Positions 1-9,039 of a stretch of 64,000 nucleotides of DNA are shown in pieces. Source of the stretch: Ciona savignyi. Taxonomy: Eukaryota > Chordata > Ascidiacea > Phlebobranchia > Cionidae. Positions within the stretch are counted from its first letter, which is position 1, and the number at the start of each line of letters is the position of its first letter. The DNA lies in contig CH003386.1 of NCBI GenBank assembly GCA_000149265.1, positions 501,989 through 565,988 of the forward strand. The letters run 5' to 3'. The position numbers were made by a program, and so were the translations under genes. Below the pieces are notes generated by a model, which had not been told where the DNA came from, made no database searches, and worked only from the letters and a program-made list of their open reading frames with translations.

Positions 1-258
1 GCTACATGGTCTGCATCATTCCAGTACTATTGAACACTAGGGTGGTTGAACCAAATGTCTAGCAAATTTATGTTTAGGCTACGTCCATTAGTCACTATTT
101 ATTGTAGTTGTTACATATTGGTACTTCATTAAAGAATATGTTATCGCTTAAAAAAAGCGGAGCACAACAGACAAATCGCAGTACATTCCTCTAACGGTTT
201 GACATGCTACTAATTTATAGCTAAAAAGTGCCACTGTACTAATTGTGTACTTCCACAC

Positions 259-2267
259 CTTCACTGGACTCTCATTGTAAAGCCATGCAAGGAAATTAGT
301 TGCGTTCCAGTAATTCGATGGACCAAAATCTCCGTCGGAAAATAAAACATCCGGTTTGTAGGTGTTGATAAGTTCCAGTAACTGGGGATGAACTTTGTGC
401 TTCACGTATTCATTACTTGCGTAGTTCTTCTTTTTATCCCTGCAGAATACAAGACTTAGGTGATATGATAGATATTGCAGAACATTTAGCAATTCATACA
501 ACTTTTGAGGACTGGCGTCAAAATACTGCATTACCGAAGTCAGATAAAATGAAATTTTTTAAAATGTTTATTAAATTCTATTCTCCCAGTTTAAAATGTC
601 GAGTCACAGAATAAATGCCTCCCCAAAACGACTGTTATCTAAGAAGGCTGGATGGTGATATTCATGGGTGGTTTTACACACCTGTCTGCCTTTTACAATA
701 AAAAATATGTAATTTTTAAATATATTAACAACATCATACAGGGTTACATCTGGTACTTACTCTTGATAGTTCATGCTGAACCATTCAAACAGCGAATAGT
801 AAACTCCGAATGTGAGATTTTGTTTTCGAACAGCAGTGGCCATTGCCCCCACTAAATCTTGGTGGGGTCCGTCTGTTGCTGCATTCCAATTACCGTGCAC
901 TTTGGAAGGCCAATTGGAAAAACCTTCATGGTGCTTGGTGGTGAACACGACATATTTCGCACCCGACTCTGGATTGATAAAAATGTTGGTATGTTTGGAT
1001 TCTAATTTAAATTTAAAAATAATTTAACAATGCATGCTGGTGATAGTCTGCAGAAACTTAAAATTGTGGACACTTCCATTGGGTATTCATGTTTTATCAC
1101 TGTGAATGAAAAAACAAAAGAAATGTTATCACACAGGCATTCACCAAATGACCTCATGCCCACCATCATGTTACTGGAGATATGGCAGTGTTTTGCATTC
1201 TATGCTTAAAACCTTTCTTTAGTGTTAACAGACCCCGTTAATCCACTGGGTTTAGACTATGTCCACTAACTGCCTTTTCGGCGTTTTTTTGTTTTAGTTG
1301 ATTCACAACAATAAAATGTTTTTCAGTCCTGCGTTTGCATGATCTTGTTACATTAATAGGATAAAAAGAAATCCTTAAAAATTTAACAAGTACATTTGTT
1401 TTATGCTGTTTGTATGATTAAAATATTGGTCTGGTGTAAATCTGCATATAAAAAACTGTACGTTCTGTTCAAAAATCGTTAGAGATTTTTGTTGTTTTGG
1501 TTTAAACCCAGCTTTAAATTACAATGGCAATATTGTTAAATCCTGTTACCACGAAACAAGGTAGCCCAATCATCTGGAACGAACTTTCCTGCTGTGAAGT
1601 TTTGCGCAAATTCTGTGTATTTCTTAACACTCGGGTAATTTTGTTTCATGAATTCCTTTATAGAGTCCTTTGCCTTAGAGCCCTATTCAAAAAATTGTGC
1701 TTAGATTTTAATTTTACAGTCTAGATTATTTTTAGAGTGTCACCAGACATATTTCAGTGGAATCGACATTAAATATCATTTTAGTTTGACCCACCTAATC
1801 ATTATCAGGATACCGTCTCAAAGTTTGGTACTTTGAAACAAACTCAAAAATAATGGCCCAAAGCAATACTTAAAGTACAAACACAAAGATTCTCTTACTT
1901 TCCAGTACCACCAAAACCACTCATTGTAGAAACTTGGCACAGAATAGATGCCCCAGTGAATGAAAATTCCAAATTTGGCGGAATCAAACCACTTTGGCAA
2001 TGGTCTACTGTCTAAAGATGGCCAATCAGCTGTGTATATTCCATGATGGTTTGTAGATGAATGTATTGTTTCTCCTGGATTCGATTTTAGAGTCACTCCA
2101 GGTTGCAAAGGTTTGATGTTGATTTTTCGGTTACCATTTCTGGTATTCTTTACTACCGACACGCTAGCAGAGTCCGTGTGTATAAAGTGATAAATTAGTC
2201 TCAGGGCAATTAAAACAAAGAAAATGTATGCTGGACCTCTTAGTTTCCGTAATATAAGCTGAGACAT
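259..2267 (-). CDS. FUCA: Alpha-L-fucosidase (GH29), 5' part, truncated by window edge
   Basis: Removes alpha-L-fucose from glycoproteins and glycolipids, in the lysosome or outside the cell. Exons on the minus strand: 2267-1899, 1673-1550, 968-761 and 439-259. All junction phases match (0, 1, 2, 0). Visible family signatures are [13 protein letters not shown] and NEWFWWYW in exon 1, [11 protein letters not shown] in exon 3, and PDVLFSDGD in exon 4, whose Asp aligns with the catalytic nucleophile of GH29 (WSDGEW in vertebrate FUCA1). The next expected block, after the ESPVK of the last visible exon, is not in the window, so the 3' exons lie before base 1. The first 35 residues hold a hydrophobic stretch after a basic start ([20 protein letters not shown]), and a roughly 60-residue stem follows before the domain. 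This could be a signal peptide or a type II membrane anchor. The identity is certain from the motifs. The choice between FUCA1 and FUCA2 is not possible here. Confidence 0.95.
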
Positions 2268-2450
2268 TATTTATACATGCCTAAATTGTTAAACTTAATA
2301 TCTGCAACATTAAGTATGTTAAGTCATTTAAAAAATAATTTAAAGCAATAAAAATAAAACAAATGCAGCTAGACACCAGTCGCCAAACATCAAATAAATT
2401 TAACAACATTTTAATTTCTTTATAAAAAATATATGAACTGAAATAAAATT
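2268..2450 (-). promoter_or_regulatory. Short spacer between NTF2-like gene and fucosidase; possible trans-splice acceptor
   Basis: Only 183 bases separate the stop of the upstream gene (2451) and the fucosidase ATG (2267) on the same strand. Reading the minus strand, a pyrimidine-containing stretch ends in GTTGCAG at about 2308-2302, 35 bases before the ATG, and a second AG (TTTAG) lies closer. Tunicates add a spliced leader at such unpaired acceptors. No clear TATA box or AATAAA is visible in the spacer. This is a candidate only. Confidence 0.3.
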
Positions 2451-3719
2451 CTACACCCGCTTTGGTTTTGGAGTTTCAAGCAATTGCTGATCCTCAGTGT
2501 TGGAAGTATTATCATTAAAAAATAAATTTTTCGTGCCAACTATAGAATCTAACAATACATCGCCTGTTTTAGTGTAGGGGCAAATTGTTAACATATAAAT
2601 TGTACTAACTCTTCTTAAAAAATAACTTCCATAGCCAAAAAACATTGCATTTTTAGGTCCAATAATGGGTCTATTGTCCCATTCATCCGAAATTGAAACT
2701 ATTTTTTCCCCTTCGCTTGTTTGAATCAATTTGACAACCAGGGTCCCAGAGCGATCGACTGTTAATTTCGGAGACTTAAAACTCAGCATGCGTTCTTGAA
2801 AAATTCGAATTTCTTGCGGGAGATGCTGTACTTCAAACTTTTGGGTTGTAATCGCCGTGAAGACAACTGGTAGCAACGAAAAACATCTGGGGAAAGATGT
2901 GCTGTTAGATATAATATAAAAATTTATTGGAGTTTTGTAGTTGCACCTGTATATTCTGGTTTTAATGCTTAAGCAAGTACAACTACTTTACATTCTAGTG
3001 TAAAAATCGCTTTCACCCAAGATTCATAGATTCACTTTCACAAATCTATGATGTACAACTAATCCCGATTCTCTTACACTATTATGATTTATGACTATCA
3101 ATAGAAGAAAAATGTTAAAAATATAAGATATATGTTAATTCTGGTGAATGAAAAAAAGCAGGCCTTAAATTAAAAGACAAGCAGTATACCATAGTATGAT
3201 TACTTTTTGGCCACCGTTTGGTTGGTCCAATTTAAGTTGCAAAGTGCCATGTGTAGTCAATTATTTAACCCTGTAGTGAAGTTAGCCTTGAAATTAAACT
3301 TTAGTCACTATCCATTGCCATACTTTTTAATGCCGCAGGACGCATGAACTGGTTCGATTCAAAAACCGTGTTTGATTCAACACCTACTAAACAGTCTGTA
3401 CAAATTACTTTAATATTTCTTGTCTTCCAACCATCGTCATACGTGGATCTTCCAAAATTGCGTCTTGTACAAAGATGTCCCTCTTTTCAGGAAGATCTTT
3501 CATTTCATAGAGTTTTTGAAGTGTTTCTAGAATATTTGCTCGAGAATCTGTGACTTTTTCTCTTTCCTCTGGGCTCAGTTCGTCAAACCATCTGCTCTTG
3601 TAAACGTTTTGATGACCCTTTTTTATATGCCAATAAGTATACATTTGTGCAACTCCAACATAAGTGGCAGAAATTCCAACAAGGCGTAGAAAAACTCTTC
3701 GGTAAATTTTAAAACTCAT
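2451..3719 (-). CDS. Two-exon NTF2-like-fold protein of unknown function, 248 aa
   Basis: Exon 1 is 3719-3409 and exon 2 is 2886-2451. Phase 2 closes to 747 bases (248 residues plus stop). The donor is GTAATT and the acceptor is TTTCCCCAG. The N-terminus is basic and hydrophobic (YRRVFLRLVGISATYVGVAQMY), suggesting a mitochondrial presequence or a single membrane anchor. A region rich in E, R and K follows, then FVQDAILEDPRMTMVGR, which resembles the start of NTF2-like/SnoaL folds (D-x(n)-F-x-DP then a G-R turn). The middle of exon 2 could supply the beta-sheet of that fold (KLTVDRSGTLVVKLIQ), with a DEWDNRPI segment after it. I do not recognise the family member and no catalytic residue can be named. 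The gene sits 183 bp upstream of the fucosidase start on the same strand, a spacing compatible with an ascidian operon. Gene reality is fairly sure. The fold is inference. Confidence 0.75.
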
Positions 3720-4084
3720 CTCGAATGCAATAATCTACATCTCCAATATACAATGATTTATTTATGCTAAAATTAACACAAATTAATTAGTATTAGGACT
3801 ATTAGCTATAATACAGATTAATGAACACTGGCTGAATAGCTTTTGCTACAGATCAAGGGACACCAGCTGAACGAGCTAATAAGGGGCAACACAAAAGGAG
3901 GGAAATTGCTTACTAAAACTATGGAAACTAATTCTAACCCAGCCGTAAACACTAATCTCAACCCCAGAAATAACCTACTCCAACCCATGTTTAAAATTAA
4001 CTCTAGTGCTCTAATCTTCATTTTGGTATGCAGTTTCCCTTCTTTAAATTTTCCCCGCTGATAATTCTTTCAGTCGAATGATTT

Positions 4085-4345
4085 AGTTTTAAACTGGTCA
4101 CTAGCTAGTACGTTGTCTCCGGTACCTCTACTCTAACTAATTTACTACAGGATCACTTGGGGTGTGTGGGTCGCTTAAAGCGCTTGGTGGGTTAGGGTTT
4201 CAAGCGCTTCCGTAGTAATTAGAGGCACCCCGTTGTGTCTTTTGAACCCAGTGAATTAATGCGTTCCAGTAAGAATGCAAAAACGTCTCAAACACAACAC
4301 ACTGCAATAGCACCGGTAACACAGCGGTGCAGCCGAGCCAAACTG
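4085..4345 (+). repeat. tRNA-derived SINE fragment (family 1) carrying an inserted foldback element
   Basis: Bases 4090-4118 and 4236-4345 match the body of the full-length SINE at 44843-45133: the ACTGGTCACTAGCTAG block, then GAACCCAGTGAATTAATG, then AACACACTGCAATAGC. Between them lies about 110 bp foreign to the SINE (4119-4231). The head and tail of the SINE are missing or decayed. Confidence 0.7.
4119..4231. mobile_element. Foldback/MITE-like insertion inside a SINE
   Basis: The ends are imperfect inverted repeats: GGTACCTCT with ATTTACTAC near the left end (4121-4147), and GTAGTAATTAGAGGCACC at the right end (4212-4229). A smaller inner palindrome is formed by AAAGCGCTT and AAGCGCTTC (4177-4210). 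Flanking direct repeats of 9 bases, CGTTGTCTC (4111-4119) and CGTTGTGTC (4231-4239), differ at one position and look like a target-site duplication, although this part of the SINE could also be partly repeated by chance. There is no coding capacity, so it would be a non-autonomous DNA element. Confidence 0.5.
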
Positions 4346-4800
4346 AAGGTTCCCCGTGTAAAGACGTTACCTGACAGATTCGCGAGATAAACGATTGTCC
4401 GTCAACAACGCCTGTTGCAATATTCTAAATGAGGATAAAACATGTATACCTATCATATATCTTACACGTGATCATTTGTTTATGTTAGCTTTGAATTACT
4501 TTTACCCGAGTCGAGAAGATAGCATAAAGAAAGAGTGTTTGTCATTTCTAAGCGTAAAGAAAGTGTTTGTCATGTCTGCCTGTTGCAGTTTGTTTTATAT
4601 TGCTAACACGTTTCATCAACTTTAGTTATTTTTTGTGCTTACTACTTACTACTATGAAAATCGAACACGTTACATAATTTTCTAGTTATATATATAGCCT
4701 AATAGTTACTACCAACAGAACCAGAAATTGCCAACTACGTGTTAACCACCTGTTTCTAAGAGCCAGTACGCTGTATGTTTCTGCATAAAGAATCGATGGG

Positions 4801-5057
4801 GTTTCAGGTTACCTAAATTCGGTCGCTAGCTAGTCGGTTGTGTCCTTGGGAAGGGCACTTTACGGACATTGCCTAAACCCAGCGGATTATAGGGTTCTAC
4901 CAAATTAAAGGAACGTGTCTATCATGTACAACACACTGCAATAGCTCCGGTAACCCGACGATGGGCGCGAGGTGATCTGACGATTTCCCGTGTGATTACC
5001 CCCTTGGTTTTCCCATCCACGGGAATAAACATGAATATTCTATCCTACCCTATCCTA
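4801..5057 (+). repeat. tRNA-derived SINE (family 1), nearly complete body and tail
   Basis: From GGTCGCTAGCTAGTCGGTTG (starting near 4821) to the ATCCT-type tail (5035-5057), the copy follows the full-length SINE at 44843 almost base for base, including CACTGCAATAGCTCCGGTAA and the hairpin-like TTTTCCCATCCACGGG. The tRNA-like head is degraded. Confidence 0.85.
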
Positions 5058-5165
5058 CTTTACGGACATTGCCTGAACCCAGCGGATTAATGGGTTCTAC
5101 CAAATTGAAGGAACGTGTCTATCATGTACAACACACTGCAATAGCTCCGGTAACCCGACGACGTT
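5058..5165 (+). repeat. Second SINE family-1 fragment, in tandem with the previous copy
   Basis: Begins mid-element at TTTACGGACATTGCCTGAAC, directly after the tail of the first copy, and runs to CGGTAACCCGACGAC. It is nearer to the consensus (GGATTAATGGG) than its neighbour, so it is either a local duplication or a separate 5'-truncated insertion into the tail. Confidence 0.8.
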
Positions 5166-5339
5166 GCCAGCAGACAAAATGCAAAGGGAAATTTTGACTA
5201 ACTGCTCTAACTGAATAAACTGTTGAAATGTTAGGCATATTTAAATTTTTTAATTTTGTATTTTTCATGTAGTTTTAAAATTTTTTGACTACACTTTCCC
5301 TTACTACAGGCACCATTTATCGTATATAATATATTTTGT

Positions 5340-5400
5340 ATGTAAGCATTGAATAAAAGAGGTATATGATTGTATGTAAGCATTGAATAAAAGAGGTTTT
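5340..5400. repeat. Two-copy tandem repeat, about 34 bp unit
   Basis: The segment GTATGTAAGCATTGAATAAA with AGAGGT occurs twice head to tail (about 5338 and 5373). It lies in an otherwise unannotated AT-rich intergenic region. Confidence 0.75.
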
Positions 5401-6399
5401 GCCAATGCGGTGGAAAAAGTAATCGCGATCGTAAAAACACGACCTTTGTACGATCAACAATATAGAGCTTACACCGCAAACGTCGAGCACTTCAGAAATG
5501 GGTCGTGTAAGTTGAAACCAGTAAATCGAGAATTAGATGAATAGTGCAGAAGCTGGAGGGCCGTTAAATATATATATAACACGAAATTGAAGTTACTAGT
5601 TTTGCGTTTTATCAGACTGCATGCTTGTTAAGGAAGCTGCTTAAATTTGCTGTATATCTAATATATTTTTGTCCGTGCGGCACAGATGAATAGAAATGTA
5701 AATATGCAAGGTAATAGCTGATGGAATGCTTCTTTTAGAGTTAATCATTAACAGATCAACAAATCATTGCGTTAAGTTATCTTGCACTAAACTAGCTGTT
5801 TTAGAACTAGGCCTACAATATAAGTTGTCGCCCAGTGTTTAACAGGTGCATAATTTGTATAAGTTCTAGCCGAAACGAGGATTAGATAATATGATTGAAT
5901 TCGCCCCAATACGGATACCCGTAATACGAAGACTACAGACGTTGGCAGTTTCTCATTTTGTCTTTTGCTTTCTCTTCTTTGGTAAGCAAAGCGCGGATTA
6001 ATAGGAATATACATTTGTGTTTGGGATTGAAATATTCGACTCCGGGGTGTGTGGTTATTTGCCTTGTAAGTTATTTATTTGTGACATCATGTTTGTAATC
6101 AAAAACAATGCTAACTGTTTTTAAATGGAACAACTTTACCATCAGTATTCCGCCTGTAGCGAGCTGAATAATTCCCTAAAATATCCTCGTAAAGGAAGCT
6201 CAAACAATGAGAGAGCTACAATAAATGTTTTGCATGCATAGTTTAAATTTAAACTTTCAATTTTTTTAGTATTGGGATGTGGTGTATAGGCCATACCGAC
6301 AAATATAACAATGCTTAATTAATGTTTTTACATTCTACCTAACTTTAAAAGTATATAAATAATGATCTATCCGCGTGCTTTTCAAAACTCTATAGTAGC
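5401..6399. other. Intergenic region upstream of the acyltransferase gene
   Basis: AT-rich DNA without a convincing exon. Short open frames (for example minus 5787-6014) have no family signature and no supporting splice phase. It probably holds the promoter of the plus-strand acyltransferase gene. No clear TATA box was identified. Confidence 0.4.
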
Positions 6400-8371
6400 A
6401 TGGTTAATATTTTCGATTTAATAAGTAAAATGATTAAAGCTGCAATTATCTGTCTCGATAAATTACAGTAGTTTCAATTTCTTTGTGGCTGCTCGTCATC
6501 AACCCCAATGGTCGTCAGCATCTTGGCCATGAATCTATAGCAAATGCGTAACTGGTTTGTTATACTTTTCAGCGGCCGTAAGTACGTTGGTGACTCTTTA
6601 CCTCACCCTCTTCACGTCTTACTGGCCCTTTACCACCTTGTATTTCGTTTACTTATTTTTCGACCGCAATACACCGGAATCGGGCGGACGAAGGAGCACA
6701 TGGATTCGAAACTGGCGACTGTGGAAGTGGATGAGCGATTACTTTCCCTGCACCGTAAGTGCACAGTTTTTTTTAAATTTGTGTGTGCTACACGAGCATG
6801 GCTATGTGTATGTCGACTGTTCCTATTTTTATTCGTAATTATTTTTTTTATATTGGAGGTAGTTTTGTGCCACTGCTGCATCTTTGCTAGGTTCGTTTTT
6901 GTATGATGTTTGTATAGAGTCTGTGGCATTATATTTTTCTACTTTCTCTGTCATACACGCATCTGGTTAGTCTTTCACCAACAGTTGCACAAGACCGTTG
7001 ATCTTGAACCAACACGGAACTACATATTTGGGATTCACCCTCACGGAGTGCTTTGTGTGGGGTCTTTCACTCATTTTTCGACGAACGGCTCCAATTTTGA
7101 CCATATATTTCCTGGTTTCAAGTCGTATCTAACCATGCTACCCTTTTGGTTTAAGACACCCTTCTTTCGCGATTACGCAATGACCGGCGGTAAGTGGTAA
7201 AGGTTTATTACGTTGAAAAATAAACTATCAGGATTGCCATGCATTTAATTCACGGGATCTTGTTCTCCGAATTGAATAGAAAGGTTATATTTGAAGCAAC
7301 ATAAAAACGGGCGACTCCAATATTAGATTTTTGCTATGTTACATAGGAGATGGTTGTGTTTTAATAAGCAAATGGATCTTTTTTTTCAGGTCTGGTTCCA
7401 TCGAGCAAAAAAGCTATCCAGCATATCATAACCAGACCTAAAGGCGGGAACATCTGCTGTATTATTCCGGGTAAGAATATAAGGTGTGCTTCATTGAGTT
7501 ATATGCGTCATTGGTTTATTACAGGTGGCGCGCCTGAGTCTCTAAACGCCCGGCCCGGAGATGTAGTTTTAATATTGAAGAACCGAATCGGATTTTTGAA
7601 AATGGCAGTAACGAATGGGTAATAAAAAAATACACCGGAAAATATTGTTTAACTAAAACTACCTATACATATGTTATTTTTATGCAGGGTGCCTCTGGTG
7701 CCAGTGTTTTCTTTTGGCGACCACGCGCTTTGGGAGCAAAAGCCGAATCCACCAGGTTCTTTTATCCGCCGATTCCAGGACAGTTCTCAAAAATGGACGC
7801 AGGTCGCACTTCCTATGTTCCACGCCCGGGGCATCTTCCAGTACAACTACGGTTTGATGCCGTACAGACGAAGTGTCCACACTGTCGGTTGGTAAAGTTT
7901 GCAAAATAGAACAGGATGGGATATATTTATGTTTTATTCCCGTGAATGGTAAAACGCAAAGGGCGTTATAACACTATTTGAAATTGCTAAGAGTAAAATT
8001 GCAATTTACTTTATCACAGGGGTTGGAAAATACGGCCACTGTGTTATCATGTGTTAGATCAACAGAATACGGCCTGGTTGTCACATCTATTGTTGTTAAG
8101 TTTAGTCTCAAACCATATATTAAAAAATCCTAGATCTTACTTAGCAGACTGGTATAATTAAAACAGCGGTATATAAATCTAAATAATACACTGCTTGTCA
8201 TTATTTTCGTATGTTACAGTTGGCGAGCCGATAGAAATTGTACAAAGGAGTAATCCTACATCGGAAGAACTCCTCCAACTACAAGAGCTGTACATATCTC
8301 GACTTAGAGACATGTTTGAAGCGCACAAGAGCAAATACCTACCTGACGACTGCAAACTCATCATTAATTAA
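6400..8371 (+). CDS. MOGAT: Acylglycerol O-acyltransferase, DGAT2/MOGAT family, 312 aa
   Basis: Transfers a fatty acyl group from acyl-CoA to mono- or diacylglycerol at the ER membrane. Exons: 6400-6424 (tentative), 6573-6754, 6985-7189, 7390-7470, 7525-7618, 7688-7887 and 8220-8371, totalling 939 bases. In order: hydrophobic TM hairpin (LVTLYLTLFTSYWPFTTLYF), GGRRSTW, YFP, then the catalytic-type HPHG in FGIHPHGVLCVGSF, FRDY, GGAPESL, NRIGFLKMA, PVFSFGD and IHTV-like VHTVGEPI. These match MOGAT2/DGAT2 blocks in order and spacing. The FGEN tetrad of many relatives is FGDH here. The first exon is weak: it gives MVNIFDLI and fits only by phase and position, and vertebrate relatives have about 25 more residues there. 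Exon 6 uses a weak GTTGGT donor (7888), because the nearby GTAAAG would shift frame. AATAAA signals are at 8441 and 8497. Substrate choice (mono- or diacylglycerol) cannot be read from sequence. Confidence 0.92.
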
Positions 8372-8440
8372 AACAGAAACAAAGACTTTACAACACGGCA
8401 TACATTTTAAAAGAAAAACTTGTATTTTGAACTTTTGCGC

Positions 8441-8502
8441 AATAAATCACTATTTTCCGGCCAGGCAGCCAGAAGTTTTAATATTAGTAATTGGTTAATA
8501 AA
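8441..8502 (+). terminator. Poly(A) signals of the acyltransferase gene
   Basis: Two AATAAA hexamers (8441-8446 and 8497-8502) lie 70 and 126 bases after the stop codon, on the coding strand. Confidence 0.65.
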
Positions 8503-9039
8503 GTTAAATGATTGAAAAAGTCTGAAAATCCGCATGGTAATACATGATTGTTTGGACTTTAGAAATTTAGAAATGCTGTACAAACATTTAGACCCGCATA
8601 AAAAAGCTTATGTGCAGGCTGTGTCGTGAAAATGAGATGATAGCCGTTTTCCGGATAGTGGCAGTGATGTGAATGCCCTTACTTCCCAATTGAACTTTTC
8701 CAAACCGCAATTACCCCGAACTATTTTTCTCCAATCATTGTGCATGCAATTGCAGTTTAGTGAAACTTCAATCAGGGCAGTTAGATAAGTAAATTTTAAA
8801 TGTCATCTGAATATACACTGTGTAGCGCATATGAATATGGCATCTGGCTATACACCATATCGAGAAAATATATATGGCATCTTGGTATACATTAGTAAGT
8901 TTATGAGTGTTAGAAAGGTTTAATGTATTTTGATATGTTAAAGTGAGTTGTTAGCAGTTTCACGGACTGTAGTCCATTCCGTTGGCAGTATACAAGAAAA
9001 TAAATTAAACACAGTTAATAAATAGGCATAAAAGTAAAA
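8503..9039. other. Convergent intergenic region
   Basis: Lies between the 3' ends of the acyltransferase (plus) and the protease (minus). It contains AT-rich DNA and a short local repeat of ATGGCATCT with TATACA (8837-8893). No coding signal was seen. Confidence 0.4.
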
